Assembly (NCBI GenBank): GCA_964553045.1
Contig: CAZKJG010000004.1
Location: forward strand, 1-64,000
Length of the DNA stretch: 64,000 nt
Source: JAWLEP01 sp964553045
Lineage (GTDB): Bacteria > Fermentibacterota > Fermentibacteria > Fermentibacterales > JCC-6
Direction of reading: 5' to 3'
Positions within the stretch are counted from its first letter, which is position 1, and every line of letters starts with the position of its first letter. Below are positions 51,031-60,466 of the stretch, in pieces. Under the pieces are notes generated by a model. The model was not told where the DNA came from. It did no database searches and was given only the letters and a program-made list of their open reading frames with translations. Position numbers and translations under genes: made by a program.

Positions 51031-53047
51031 GGGGGAAGTCCTTTACCCGGCTGTGGAACTTGCCTCGAAGAACCTGCGCGAAGGTCTCGGCCACCTTCCT
51101 GAGCTGGGCCTTGGTGAGGTGGCAGTGATCCAGCTGACCCTCGGCCTCCCTCTCGGCGATGAGCCGGTTGATCGCGGCGCTGAGTGACTCTCCTTCGGTG
51201 TCCGCCAGGTTCTTGGTGGCCGACTCCACCACGTCCGCCAGCAGCACCAGCCCCGCCTCCCGGGTGAGCGGCCGCGGCCCCGGGTAGCGGAAGTCCCCGC
51301 TGTCCACGGCGTCCGGGCTGGCCGAGGCCTGGCGCGCCTTCTCGTAGAAGTAGCGGGTGAGGCTGTCGCCGTGACTCTGCCTTATCATGTCCACCACGGC
51401 TCCGGGGACCCGGCTCTTGCGGGCCAGCTTCACCCCCTCCTCCACGTGACGGATTATGGCCCGGGCGCTCTCCCTGGGTTCCATTCCGTCGTGGGGATTG
51501 GGCTGGTCGGGTCCCTGGTTCTCGATGAACATGCTGGGGTCGTAAAGCTTGCCCACGTCATGAAAGAGGCCCCCGGCCTGGGCCAGCGACGGGTCGGCCC
51601 CTATGCCCTCGGCCGCCTCGCTGGCCAGGTCGGCTACCGCCTGGGAGTGCTGCCAGCTGCCCATGGCCTCCTGGGTGAGCCTGTCCAGAAGGGGATGGTG
51701 TCGGCTGGTAGCCTCGTCTATGGACAGCGCGGTGTAAACGCCGAAGACCCTCTCGAAGGCGAAGAGCAGAACGGAGGCGGCACCGATGCCCACCACCGGG
51801 GAGAGAGCTATCTCCAGCTGGCTGACCCACCATACCGCCGGGCTGAATCCCAGACCGATGAGGGAGACGGCCCAGTAGGCGGCCGCCCCGGACAGGGCCG
51901 CCAGCAGAACCGACCGGGGGAAGTTGCTGCGGCGCCGTATGTCCCAGGCGGCACCCGCGGCCACGGAGCCGGACACGAAGGTCACCATGCCCACCATGTA
52001 GGGGTGGACCTGGGAAGCGGCCATAACCAGCGCGAATACCGCCGTAATGGCGTAGGCGTCCCGCCGGTGGAAGAAGATGGCCGTGAGAACGGCCCCGAAG
52101 CTGATCAGGGAGGCCATGGACGCGTTGTACAGGGTGCCCAGCAGCCGCCAGGTGGCGCCGGTACCGGCCATGGTGAGAAGCCATACGGTGGCCAGCAGCA
52201 GAAACCGCCGCGGACGGTTCCAGGTGTCTGTCATCTGGTCCCGCACGTAGGCCAGGGTCAGCCCCAGGGCACCCAGTATGAGAAGCAGTCTTCCGGCCAG
52301 GTAGGCCAGCCTGCTGCGGGAGCGCACCGCCGCTTCGGAACTCCGCATGGCCTGCACGTACTGCTTGGTCCTGCTGGTGACCACCCCACCCGGCGGCACC
52401 AGCGTGTCGCCGGCGGCGATCACCGTGTCCACCGGGCTGATGGAGGCGCTGATCAGCTCCACGGCGTCCTCCCGCGCGGAGGTGTCGGTCTCCAGGTTGG
52501 GGGAGAGCATTCCGGTCACGGTGGAGGAGAACAGCTCCATGCCCACGCCGGCGGCGCCGGCCATGTCCCGCAGCCTGCGGGTCAGCCACCCCCGAACGCT
52601 CTGCAGGCTGTGCAGCCGGCTCAGGAAGAGGGTCTCCTGGTAGCCGTCCTCCAGCACGACCGCCTCGTCGCCCTGGTAGACGCCGCGGACGGCGGCGGAG
52701 TCGAAGACACCCTCGCGGTAGATGGCCTCCAGGTCCTCCAGCAGCCGGCTTACGCCGCCGCTGTCCAGGTGCTCGGACAGGCTGCTCTCCAGGCTTCTCC
52801 TCACCCCCGGCCACACGTTGCCCCGCCGCCGGAAGTAGACGGCAACCTCGTCGGCCCGGTCCCTGGCCAGGCGGGAGAGCTGGCTGTCCGGAAGCATCAC
52901 CTCGAAGCCCACCGGCGCTACGAGGCCCGAGCTGAGGACCTCCCCCACCTCCACGTCCAGGTCCACGGGGGAGTAGTCCGGCGCGAAGAGCAGCAGGTAC
53001 AGGGCGGGAAAGGCCAGCGCCGCCAGCAGCCCGAACAGGAATCTCAC
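51017..53047 (-). CDS. 7TM-HD family protein, PgpH/YqfF-like c-di-AMP phosphodiesterase
   Basis: A 676-residue membrane protein. One N-terminal helix (5-22) precedes an extracytoplasmic 7TMR-HDED region to about 265; a block of seven helices spans about 270-430. The cytoplasmic HD domain has HSQAVADLASEAAEGIG near 466 and the HD pair in GGLFHDVGKLYDP at about 496. Relatives in Gram-positive bacteria degrade c-di-AMP. GTG start two bases after the phoH stop, consistent with one operon. No diadenylate cyclase gene is visible in the window, so the substrate is an inference from family. Confidence 0.88.
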   Translation of the reverse strand: MRFLFGLLAALAFPALYLLLFAPDYSPVDLDVEVGEVLSSGLVAPVGFEVMLPDSQLSRLARDRADEVAVYFRRRGNVWPGVRRSLESSLSEHLDSGGVSRLLEDLEAIYREGVFDSAAVRGVYQGDEAVVLEDGYQETLFLSRLHSLQSVRGWLTRRLRDMAGAAGVGMELFSSTVTGMLSPNLETDTSAREDAVELISASISPVDTVIAAGDTLVPPGGVVTSRTKQYVQAMRSSEAAVRSRSRLAYLAGRLLLILGALGLTLAYVRDQMTDTWNRPRRFLLLATVWLLTMAGTGATWRLLGTLYNASMASLISFGAVLTAIFFHRRDAYAITAVFALVMAASQVHPYMVGMVTFVSGSVAAGAAWDIRRRSNFPRSVLLAALSGAAAYWAVSLIGLGFSPAVWWVSQLEIALSPVVGIGAASVLLFAFERVFGVYTALSIDEATSRHHPLLDRLTQEAMGSWQHSQAVADLASEAAEGIGADPSLAQAGGLFHDVGKLYDPSMFIENQGPDQPNPHDGMEPRESARAIIRHVEEGVKLARKSRVPGAVVDMIRQSHGDSLTRYFYEKARQASASPDAVDSGDFRYPGPRPLTREAGLVLLADVVESATKNLADTEGESLSAAINRLIAEREAEGQLDHCHLTKAQLRKVAETFAQVLRGKFHSRVKDFPHGEE

Positions 53048-53049
53048 TC

Positions 53050-54003
53050 TCAGAGCTCCTCGCCCTCCCTCTCCGAGGCCCGGCGAAAGGCCGAGATTAT
53101 CCTCTGCACCAGCGGATGGCGCACCACGTCACCGCTGTCCAGGTATACGAACTCCACTCCGAAGACGCCGCGAAGGACCTTCTGTATCCGGATCAGCCCG
53201 GAGCTGGCCGAAGGCTTCAGGTCCACCTGGGTTATGTCGCCCGTTATCACCGCGCGGGACCGGTAGCCCAGCCGGGTCAGGAACATCTTAAGCTGGGTGA
53301 GGGTGGTGTTCTGGGCCTCGTCGAGGACCACGAAGGCGTTGTTGAGCGTCCGGCCGCGCATGTAGGCCAGGGGGGCCACCTCGATGATCCCGTTCTCTAT
53401 GGACCGCTTGACCCGCGCGGGAGAGAGCGTGTCGTTCAGTGCGTCGTAGATGGGGCGGAGGTAGGGGTCTATCTTCTGCCTGAGGTCGCCGGGAAGGAAG
53501 CCCAGGTTCTCCCCGGCCTCCACCGCCGGCCTCGTGATCACTATCCGCTCCACCGCGCCCTCCCGAAGGTCGCTTACTGCCTTGCCCACCGCCAGGTAGG
53601 TCTTGCCCGTTCCGGCCGGGCCTATGCTGAACACCACGTCCGTGTCGTCCATGGCTCGCAGGTAGCATTCCTGCCCCGGGGTCTTGGGTATTATTCGGCC
53701 GGCCCTTCCGGGCACGTTTATCTCCAGGCCGGTGTCGTGCGGGGCGGGGAAGTCCAGGGCCTTTCGAATGCTGTCGTCGCTGATCTCGCCGGCCACCTGC
53801 AGCTCGTGCCGCAGCCGGTCGACGGCTGCCAGAGCCCGGTCCACATCGCCCTTGCGGCCGGTGAACACCAGACGCCCGTCGCGGTAGACGGCTGCCACGT
53901 TCACGGCTCTGCATATCTCCCTGAGGTGTATGTCTCCCGGGCCAAGGAGCTTTCTGGCCTCCTCCACGGGGAGGGGCAGCTTCCTGCTGAGCGAGTCTTC
54001 CAT
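53050..54003 (-). CDS. phoH: PhoH-family ATPase
   Basis: A 317-residue cytoplasmic P-loop ATPase linked to RNA metabolism. A KH-like N-terminal region (about 1-85) precedes the ATPase core: Walker A SIGPAGTGKTYLAVG near 127, then ITRPAVEAGENLGFLPGDL, Walker B FVVLDEAQNTT near 226, and VITGDITQVDLKP. It leads the phoH-pgpH-ybeY-corC-recO-glyS run. The ATG at 54003 is chosen over the adjacent GTG at 54006. A terminator for the upstream LysM gene sits just before it. Confidence 0.9.
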   Translation of the reverse strand: MEDSLSRKLPLPVEEARKLLGPGDIHLREICRAVNVAAVYRDGRLVFTGRKGDVDRALAAVDRLRHELQVAGEISDDSIRKALDFPAPHDTGLEINVPGRAGRIIPKTPGQECYLRAMDDTDVVFSIGPAGTGKTYLAVGKAVSDLREGAVERIVITRPAVEAGENLGFLPGDLRQKIDPYLRPIYDALNDTLSPARVKRSIENGIIEVAPLAYMRGRTLNNAFVVLDEAQNTTLTQLKMFLTRLGYRSRAVITGDITQVDLKPSASSGLIRIQKVLRGVFGVEFVYLDSGDVVRHPLVQRIISAFRRASEREGEEL

Positions 54004-54024
54004 CACTGCTGTCCGGCGAAGGGG

Positions 54025-54059
54025 AAAAAGGAGCCCCCGCCCGCAGACGGAGGCTCCTT
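54025..54059 (-). terminator. Rho-independent terminator of the LysM gene
   Basis: Read leftward: AAGGAGCC (54059-54052) pairs with GGCTCCTT (54035-54028), then a run of T. It is 16 bases past the LysM stop and separates that unit from phoH. Confidence 0.82.
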
Positions 54060-54074
54060 GTCAGGTGAGCTCAC

Positions 54075-54749
54075 CTAGTTGCGGCCCATCCTCGCGGCAG
54101 TGCGAGGCACGTCGAGAACCTGACCGGGGTAGATGAGGTTGGGATCGCTGATCTTGTCGCGGTTGCCCTCGTAGAGCTGAGGCCACATGCCCCTGTCTCC
54201 GTAGACAACGCTGTATCCGGCGATCTTCCCGAGGAAGTCGCCCGCGACGACGGTGTAGGAGTTCACCATGGGTACGGGAATGGTGATGACGTCGCCCGCA
54301 TAGATCATGTTGGGATCGCTGATCTTGTCCTGGTTGCGATCGTAGATCTTGGGCCACTCGGTGCCGTCACCGTATACCCAGTGGTAGCTGGCGATGCCCC
54401 AGAGGGTCTCGCCCAGCTCGATGGTGTGGCTTACTCCGGCGTTGCGGAGACGGTTGATCTCCGCCCGCAGCTCGTCGATCTGCCTGTTGAGCTCCGCGAT
54501 TCTTGCATCGAGCTCGGCCTTCTGGTCCCTGAGGGGTTGCACCTGGGGAAGCCACTCATCGTAGCGGGCGTCGGCCTCGGCCTTTACCCATTCCCAGTAG
54601 GCTATCTGAAGCTCGATGTCGTCGTTCCCCATTGCATCGATCTCGTCGTGGCTGTACTGGCTCAGCTCCTCGGCCGTCCACTGTGCAGCGGCACCGGAGG
54701 CGAGGGCAAGAACGAGCACTGCAGCGAAAAGCATCACGCTACGCTTCAT
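54075..54749 (-). CDS. Exported LysM-domain protein with coiled coil
   Basis: A 224-residue periplasmic protein. The signal peptide (LFAAVLVLALASGAAAQ) is followed by a helical region, a coiled coil near 75-102 (LDARIAELNRQIDELRAEIN) and one or two LysM-like repeats. The first starts SHTIELGETLWGIASYHWVY (about 107-126) and the second NSYTVVAGDFLGKIAGYSVV (about 162-181). Both end in the same phrase, NQDKISDPN/NRDKISDPN with IYAGDVI/IYPGQVL. LysM binds peptidoglycan; a scaffold role in the envelope is likely. Fifteen bases after the small lipoprotein gene, so co-transcribed with it. Confidence 0.8.
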   Translation of the reverse strand: MKRSVMLFAAVLVLALASGAAAQWTAEELSQYSHDEIDAMGNDDIELQIAYWEWVKAEADARYDEWLPQVQPLRDQKAELDARIAELNRQIDELRAEINRLRNAGVSHTIELGETLWGIASYHWVYGDGTEWPKIYDRNQDKISDPNMIYAGDVITIPVPMVNSYTVVAGDFLGKIAGYSVVYGDRGMWPQLYEGNRDKISDPNLIYPGQVLDVPRTAARMGRN

Positions 54750-54764
54750 CTCTTTCCTCCCTTC

Positions 54765-55037
54765 CTATCGGCGTCCGCCGCCGAGGGCCTCGTACTCGGC
54801 CTGTAGCTCGGCGAGCTCCTGCTCCAGCGCCGCGACCTCGGCCTGCAGCTCGGGTATCTCTTCATTCAGATCCTCGTACTCCTGCTCAAGGTTGTCGGCC
54901 CTCTCCTCCGCGGCGAGCGCGGCCGAGCGGGCCTCGTCCCTGGCTCTGAGCTGCTCCTCGCTGGGTCCGCATGCGACCAGCATGAGGGCCATGCTCAGGA
55001 GAACAAGGCAGAACAGGGCAGTTCTGGCCTTGACCAT
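54765..55037 (-). CDS. Small coiled-coil lipoprotein
   Basis: A 90-residue lipoprotein with lipobox MLVAC (Cys at about 23) and a continuous Glu/Leu-rich coiled coil (LEQEYEDLNEEIPELQAEVA then LEQELAELQAEYEAL). Length and form resemble Lpp-like outer-membrane tethers, but the terminal Lys of Lpp is absent. It is the first gene of a two-gene unit with the LysM protein. A strong GAGGAGG precedes the ATG and a consensus promoter lies about 88 bases upstream. Confidence 0.75.
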   Translation of the reverse strand: MVKARTALFCLVLLSMALMLVACGPSEEQLRARDEARSAALAAEERADNLEQEYEDLNEEIPELQAEVAALEQELAELQAEYEALGGGRR

Positions 55038-55124
55038 ACCTGGAACCTCCTCTCGATTCCTGTTTTGGCTGACAAAAATGCCTCTTGTGTGCGACCCCTG
55101 TCTTCCAGGCCCTGCAGGTGTAAG

Positions 55125-55153
55125 AGCCTACTCCGCAGCGTCAAAACTGTCAA
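55125..55153 (-). promoter_or_regulatory. Candidate sigma-70-type promoter for the lipoprotein/LysM unit
   Basis: Reading leftward: TTGACA (55153-55148), 17-base spacer, TAGGCT (55130-55125), about 90 bases before the ATG at 55037. Confidence 0.5.
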
Positions 55154-55207
55154 GATGGCCGGGCGCACCAAGGCCTGGGCAGCGAAGATATAACAAATCC
55201 GCTCCGG

Positions 55208-55588
55208 TTAGCCAGGGGAGTCTTCCCTTTCGCGAAGCCGGCTCAGCGCGAACAGCGCGGCCAGCCCCCCCGCAGCGTCCGCCGCCAGGTCCGCCGCCGA
55301 GCAGTCTCTTCCGGGGACGAAGGACTGGTGAACCTCGTCGGACAGGGCGTAGACCAGCAGAAGGAGGATCATCACCGGAACCGGCCGGCCGCCCCAGCTG
55401 TCCCGGTTGAGAAAGATCATGAGGCCCAGGCCCGCGAACTCCAGGAAGTGGAACACCTTGTCCTGGTGGGGGAAGAGGGGGGGGGCGGGAAGCGCAGGCC
55501 GGCTGCTCAGGTAGAATATGGCGGCGGCCACCGCCAGCAGCCCGGCCAGCCTGACCGGCCTGGGCAGGCCCATCAGCCTACGCACCAA
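55208..55588 (-). CDS. VanZ-like membrane protein
   Basis: A 126-residue integral membrane protein with three to four helices. The VanZ-like pattern is present: PHQDKVFHFLEFAGLGLM and LLVYALSDEVHQSFVPGRDC followed by DLAADAAGG. The family gives low teicoplanin resistance in enterococci, but in most bacteria its role is unknown. The GTG start overlaps the end of the GGDEF-like gene by 11 bases; ATG 55573 is an alternative. Confidence 0.82.
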   Translation of the reverse strand: MVRRLMGLPRPVRLAGLLAVAAAIFYLSSRPALPAPPLFPHQDKVFHFLEFAGLGLMIFLNRDSWGGRPVPVMILLLLVYALSDEVHQSFVPGRDCSAADLAADAAGGLAALFALSRLREREDSPG

Positions 55589-57530
55589 AGGGACGCAGCT
55601 CCACTACGTGTACTCGCCCCGGACCCTTGCCGGCGGCCCGGCGGGCCGCCTCCTCCGCCGCGGGGAGGAGCTCCCGGACCCGCCGGTCGGTGTGGGTCAC
55701 CGCGGCTCCCACGCTGGCGGTGACCGGCTCGGGGCCGCCCTTCCATTCGGCCACCCTGGCGGCCAGCGACTCGGCTATGGCCTCCGCCTCTGCGCTGTCC
55801 GGCCCCACCAGAAGGGTGGCGAAGCTGTCGGGGCCGGTTCGGGCCAGAAGGCAGTCGTCCCCCAGGAACCCCTCCAGCAGGCCGGCAACCGACCGGATGA
55901 CCCCGTCGGCCCTGCCGGGGCCCAGGCGGACGTTCAGGCGGGAGAAGCCGTCCAGGTCCAGCTGCAGGACCGAGACCGACCTCCCGTAGCGACGCACCTG
56001 GTCCATGGCTTCGACCAGCCCCTCGGCAAGGACTGCCATGGTGGGAAGGCCGGTCAGGCCGTCGCGGCTGCGGCTGGCCTTCTGCCGCTGCCGCAGATAT
56101 ACCTTCTCCACCGTTACCGACAGCAGCCCCGCCGCTCCCCGCAGCAGCTTCTCCTCGGCCACTCCGAAGCCGTTGCTCTCCTCGCGCTCCAGCAGCAGGA
56201 CCCCGGCCACCCGGCCGTTCATCACCAGCGGCGCCGCCGCGCAGCTGCCCACCCTGCGGTCGGGGTCGTCCTCCATGGAGAGGGAGCGGATGGCCTTGTT
56301 GCCCTGCCGCATTCGGTTGCGGAACATGGGTCGACCGTAGGACAGCACCCAGGCGGACACGCTGGTCTCGCAGCTCATGGACTCGCCCCCCCTGCCGGAG
56401 GAGAAGGCCCCCATCGACTCGTAGATGTTGAGCGTTCGGCCCTCGTCCTCCAGCAGGCCCACGGTAACCGTGGCCCCTTCCATGAGCCGGTGGAGGTTCA
56501 GCACGACGGAGTGTATGGCCCGGTCCACGGAGGTGGAGGTGGCCGCCGACCCGGCGACCGCCTCGAACCACTCGACTTCCGGCGATACGCTCTCCGCTCC
56601 CGGCTGCCAGACCTCCTCCAGGGCGGCGGCGGCCTCCGACAGGGCCTGCAGGGCTCCCTCCCCGGGGTCGGTCAGGACCATGTAGGCTTCGGCCCCGCTC
56701 TCTCCCCCCACCGGGCGGACGGCGTAGCGGCCGCCCGCGGCTTCCTCCGGCAGCCACGGCGGGGCCAGCCCCCCGTCCACGTCCTCCATCTCCACACCCT
56801 TTCCCGGCACGGACAGCAGGGGGTGGCTCCCCCTCACCAGCGACCTCTCAGCCTCGCGGGACATGCCGCCCAGCGCCTCCACCAGGCGGAAGAGGCTCTC
56901 GTCGTGGCGGACCAGCAGGTAAGCGCCCCGGGCGCCTGTGGCCCTCTTCACCATGGGCAGGAGGGCCCTTGCGGCGGCCACCGGAAAGGCCGGCCGCTGG
57001 CGTTCCGCGGGCTCCGACATGATCTGGGGCAGTGCGGCCGCCGTCTTCCGCCGTCCCTCCACCAGGGCGTCGGCGGCCAGGCCGAAGAGAGCCGGAGGCA
57101 GCAGCCCCCCCAGGGCCGGGGGAAGCGAACCCAGGATGTCCTGGACGCCGGAGGGAGATCCTCCCAGCACAAGGGAGACCGCCTCCGCCAGGCCAATGGC
57201 CAGGCCCAGCTCCGCCGCCATTCCGCCGGTGGCCGGAAGGGCGGCCCAGAGCAGCAGGAGGAAGTAGGCGGGGAAGAGAAAGCCGCGGCAGCCGCCCGCC
57301 TGCTGCACCGCCGTGATGACCCCCAGGGAGATCCAGGCCAGGCCCAGCTTCCCCGGCCGCCACCTGCGCAGCCTGGCAAACACCACCACGGCCGCGCACA
57401 GCAGGAGCAGCGCGGAGGCCCGCAGCGACTCGCCCGGTCCGGGGGGCAGGTCGGCCAGAAGCCCTCCGGCGGCCAGCACCAGGTAGGCGGCGGCGGCGAT
57501 CATCCATCCGGCGGTGTTCAGGGCCTTCAA
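55578..57530 (-). CDS. Membrane GAF protein with degenerate GGDEF domain
   Basis: A 650-residue signalling protein. Five or six membrane helices fill residues 1 to about 150. GAF-like regions follow, with ATVTVGLLEDEGRTLNIYES and APLVMNGRVAGVLLLE. A GGDEF domain at about 488-640 starts DGLTGLPTMAVLAEGL and keeps LQLDLDGFSRLN, but the active-site GGDEF is replaced by GPDSF in ARTGPDSFATLLVG, so cyclase activity is unlikely. It may bind nucleotide or act as a sensor. TTG start with GGAGGGAG five bases upstream. It overlaps VanZ by 11 bases. Confidence 0.78.
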   Translation of the reverse strand: MKALNTAGWMIAAAAYLVLAAGGLLADLPPGPGESLRASALLLLCAAVVVFARLRRWRPGKLGLAWISLGVITAVQQAGGCRGFLFPAYFLLLLWAALPATGGMAAELGLAIGLAEAVSLVLGGSPSGVQDILGSLPPALGGLLPPALFGLAADALVEGRRKTAAALPQIMSEPAERQRPAFPVAAARALLPMVKRATGARGAYLLVRHDESLFRLVEALGGMSREAERSLVRGSHPLLSVPGKGVEMEDVDGGLAPPWLPEEAAGGRYAVRPVGGESGAEAYMVLTDPGEGALQALSEAAAALEEVWQPGAESVSPEVEWFEAVAGSAATSTSVDRAIHSVVLNLHRLMEGATVTVGLLEDEGRTLNIYESMGAFSSGRGGESMSCETSVSAWVLSYGRPMFRNRMRQGNKAIRSLSMEDDPDRRVGSCAAAPLVMNGRVAGVLLLEREESNGFGVAEEKLLRGAAGLLSVTVEKVYLRQRQKASRSRDGLTGLPTMAVLAEGLVEAMDQVRRYGRSVSVLQLDLDGFSRLNVRLGPGRADGVIRSVAGLLEGFLGDDCLLARTGPDSFATLLVGPDSAEAEAIAESLAARVAEWKGGPEPVTASVGAAVTHTDRRVRELLPAAEEAARRAAGKGPGRVHVVELRPFGA

Positions 57531-57805
57531 TGCTACTCCCTCCGGTGGAGCCGGCAGACGGTCATGATCGGTATCATAACCATCTTCGGGACGGTTGAAG
57601 AGCCGCGGGCCCTTGACGCAGGGGCCGGAAGGCGGAATCTTTGCTGTGCTCACCGAGGGAAGCTCCCGGAAAACCAGTTGACTGAAGCAGCCCATAAGTT
57701 CAACGGTTACAGATAGTTACAGGCGGATAGGCCGACTGGCACGGAACGGCATTTTCGCGAACACATAACTGCATTCGCAACAAAACCCAAGCAAAAAGAG
57801 GTCTT

Positions 57806-59086
57806 ATGGCAGCCAATCCATCGAATGAGGCGACACTTGTGGAGCTGCAGGACAAGACGCTGACCGAGCTCCAGTCGATCGCCAAGGAGACGGGTCTGAA
57901 GAGGGTCTCGGGTGTCCGCAAGAAGGAACTCATTCGAATGCTCCTCGAGGAGAAGAGCAAGAGGAACGGCCTGAAGTACGCCACCGGCGTCCTGGAGGTC
58001 CTTCCGGAGGGTTACGGATTCCTCCGCTCGCCGGGCAGCAACTACCTTCCCGGCTCCGACGACATCTACGTCTCCCCCTCCCAGATCAAGCGGTTCGCCA
58101 TGAAGACGGGCGACACCGTCTCCGGCCAGATCCGCAAGCCCAAGGACAGCGAGAAGTACTACGCGCTACTTCGAGTGGAGTCCATCAACGAGAAGGGACC
58201 GGAGGAGGCCAGGAAGAGAACCAGGTTCGACTACCTTACGCCCTTCTATCCCAAGGAGCTGTTCCGCATGGAGACCGGACCGAACAACATCTCCGGCCGG
58301 GTCCTGGACCTGCTGACGCCGATGGGCAAGGGCCAGAGGGCCCTTATCGTATCTCCGCCCAGGGCGGGAAAGACCATCCTCCTGCAGCACATCGCCAACA
58401 GCATCATCGCCAACAGTCCCGAAGCGAAGCTGCTCATACTGCTGATCGACGAGCGGCCGGAGGAGGTTACCGATATGAAGATGAACGTGGACGCCGAGGT
58501 GATAAGCTCCACGTTCGACGAGGCACCAAAGCGCCACGTGCAGGTTGCCGACATAGTGCTGGAGAAGGCCAAGAGCATGGTTGAGAGCGGGTACCACGTC
58601 GTCATCCTCCTAGACTCGATCACCCGCCTGGCCAGGGCCAACAACCAGGTGGTGCCCCACTCGGGCAAGATCCTCTCCGGCGGCGTCGACTCAAACGCCC
58701 TGCAGCGTCCGAAGCGCTTCTTCGGGGCGGCGCGGAACATACTGGAGGGCGGCAGCCTCACCATCGTGGGCACCGCGCTGGTGGACACCGGCAGCCGCAT
58801 GGACGAGGTGATCTTCGAGGAGTTCAAGGGCACGGGCAACTGCGAGATAGTCCTGGACCGCAGGCTGGCCGACCGCCGCGTGTACCCGGCCATCGACATC
58901 AACCGGTCCGGCACCCGCAAGGAGGACCTGCTGCTGGAGGAGGATGTGATCCAGCGGATATGGATCATGCGGAAGATACTGGCCGACCTGAATACGGTGG
59001 AGGCCATGGAGCTTCTGAAGAAGCAGCTCACTCAGCACAAGTCGAACAAGCGCTTCCTTGACGCAATGGCGCACATGTCACAATGA
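57806..59086 (+). CDS. rho: Transcription termination factor Rho
   Basis: A 426-residue hexameric RNA helicase. The N-terminal Rho_N helical domain (LTELQSIAKETGLKRVSGVR) is followed by the RNA-binding cold-shock fold (EGYGFLRSPGSNYLPGSDDI) and the ATPase core: Walker A SPPRAGKTILLQ near 183, LLIDERPEEVTDM, VVILLDSITRLARA and NNQVVPHSGKILSGGVDSNA. No large insertion is present. AAAGAGG lies before the ATG. It leads a rightward group with rpmE, a common pairing. Confidence 0.95.
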   Translation: MAANPSNEATLVELQDKTLTELQSIAKETGLKRVSGVRKKELIRMLLEEKSKRNGLKYATGVLEVLPEGYGFLRSPGSNYLPGSDDIYVSPSQIKRFAMKTGDTVSGQIRKPKDSEKYYALLRVESINEKGPEEARKRTRFDYLTPFYPKELFRMETGPNNISGRVLDLLTPMGKGQRALIVSPPRAGKTILLQHIANSIIANSPEAKLLILLIDERPEEVTDMKMNVDAEVISSTFDEAPKRHVQVADIVLEKAKSMVESGYHVVILLDSITRLARANNQVVPHSGKILSGGVDSNALQRPKRFFGAARNILEGGSLTIVGTALVDTGSRMDEVIFEEFKGTGNCEIVLDRRLADRRVYPAIDINRSGTRKEDLLLEEDVIQRIWIMRKILADLNTVEAMELLKKQLTQHKSNKRFLDAMAHMSQ

Positions 59087-59132
59087 TACACTGGTTTTCG
59101 CAGACCTGTCAGACAGCCATGGAGGCAAAGCA

Positions 59133-59363
59133 GTGAAGCCCGACATACATCCCGAGTACAAAGAGGTGACATTCACCTGCACCTGCGGCAACACCATAAA
59201 GACCCGCTCCACCGGAGGCGACAGGCGCTTCGACGTCTGCTCGGCCTGCCATCCCTTCTACACCGGGAAGCAGAAGCTGGTGGACTCCGCGGGGAGGGTG
59301 GACAAGTACCTGCGCAAGTACGGCAAGAAGAAGAAGGCGGAGTCCGGCGAGAAGCAGGACTAG
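59133..59363 (+). CDS. rpmE: 50S ribosomal protein L31
   Basis: A 76-residue ribosomal protein with KPDIHPEYKEVTFTCTCGNT and CSACHPFYTGKQK. The CxC and CxxC cysteines mark the zinc-binding form. The GTG start has GGAGG seven bases upstream. The C-terminal Lys-rich tail (YGKKKKAESGEKQD) is a little longer than usual. It is followed by a terminator. Confidence 0.93.
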   Translation: MKPDIHPEYKEVTFTCTCGNTIKTRSTGGDRRFDVCSACHPFYTGKQKLVDSAGRVDKYLRKYGKKKKAESGEKQD

Positions 59364-59383
59364 CCCGGCTTCAGAGCGGAGAG

Positions 59384-59410
59384 AGGGGGCCTTCCGGCCC
59401 CCTTTCTCTT
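59384..59410 (+). terminator. Rho-independent terminator after rpmE
   Basis: AGGGGGCC at 59384-59391 pairs with GGCCCCCT at 59396-59403 around TTCC, then TTCTCTT. Confidence 0.8.
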
Positions 59411-59437
59411 ACCCCACGGTGACGGGACCGGCCCACC

Positions 59438-60466
59438 TTGAGCGGAAAAGACGGCGGCCAGGGAAGCGGCGTAGGAGGCCAGGCGGTCATTGAGGGCGTG
59501 ATGATGCGCTCGCCGCAGGGCGCGGCGGTGGCCGTGCGCGTCCCGGAAGGCGACATAGTCGCCCGCCGGCTGGAAACGCCGCTGATAGGCGAGCGGGGAG
59601 AGATCTGGAAGAGACCGGTCTTCCGCGGCGCCGCAACGCTGATCGACACCCTGAGGCTGGGGCTTGCAGGGCTCAACTGGTCGGCCGAGATCATCGAGGA
59701 GAGCGAGGGGAGGAAGACCTCCCGGCTCTCGGGCTTCCTCTCCACCGCGGCGGCCGTCGTCCTGGCGGTGGTCGTGTTCGCCTGGCTGCCGCTGCAGGCT
59801 TCCATGTGGACGCTGGGGGACGGCTCGCAGATGGCCATACACCTGCTGGCGGGCGTCTACCGGGTGGCGGCCTTCTTCGTGTACATAGCCGCCATATCGC
59901 TGATGCCCGACGTCCGCAGGCTGTTCGCCTACCACGGCGCCGAGCATCAGACCATACACGCCTTCGAGAAGTCGCTTTCCTCCGGCGGCGATGGCGACCC
60001 GGAGCGGCTTGCCGATGCTGCGGCGGGCGAGAGCCCCCTGCACCAGCGGTGCGGCACCAGCTTTCTGCTTCTGGTCATGCTGGCCACCATCGCATTCTAC
60101 GCCGTACTGGACACCGGCGTTGTGCTGGCCTTCGGACACGCCCCGGGGGCCGCTCTGCGGATACTCTACCACCTGCCCCTGATACCCCTGGTGCTGGGCC
60201 TGAGCTACGAGGCGCTGAAGCTGGCCGACCGCCATCTGGAGACCTCGGCCCTGGCCCGGGCGGTCACCGCTCCGGGACTTCTGCTGCAGCGGCTGACCAC
60301 CAGAGAGGCCGACCGGGAGATGGTGGAGGTGGCAATCGCCTCCCTTCGCCTCTCCCTGGGGGAGGAGCCCCCACCCGACGTACGGATCGCCGAAGACGAC
60401 GGGAGCGGCGCCGACGAGGTCGAACCACCCGCCGACGAGGAAGAACGGAACGGAAGCGATGGCTGA
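59438..60466 (+). CDS. DUF1385 (YqhQ-like) membrane protein
   Basis: A 342-residue integral membrane protein of unknown function. The family start GGQAVIEGVMMRSPQ lies at residues 13-27. Membrane helices lie near 102-120, 133-155 and 205-250. The signature FAYHGAEHQTIHAFE near 162-176 is also present. The gene often sits between rpmE and prfA, as here. TTG start; the end overlaps prfA by eight bases. Confidence 0.9.
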   Translation: MSGKDGGQGSGVGGQAVIEGVMMRSPQGAAVAVRVPEGDIVARRLETPLIGERGEIWKRPVFRGAATLIDTLRLGLAGLNWSAEIIEESEGRKTSRLSGFLSTAAAVVLAVVVFAWLPLQASMWTLGDGSQMAIHLLAGVYRVAAFFVYIAAISLMPDVRRLFAYHGAEHQTIHAFEKSLSSGGDGDPERLADAAAGESPLHQRCGTSFLLLVMLATIAFYAVLDTGVVLAFGHAPGAALRILYHLPLIPLVLGLSYEALKLADRHLETSALARAVTAPGLLLQRLTTREADREMVEVAIASLRLSLGEEPPPDVRIAEDDGSGADEVEPPADEEERNGSDG

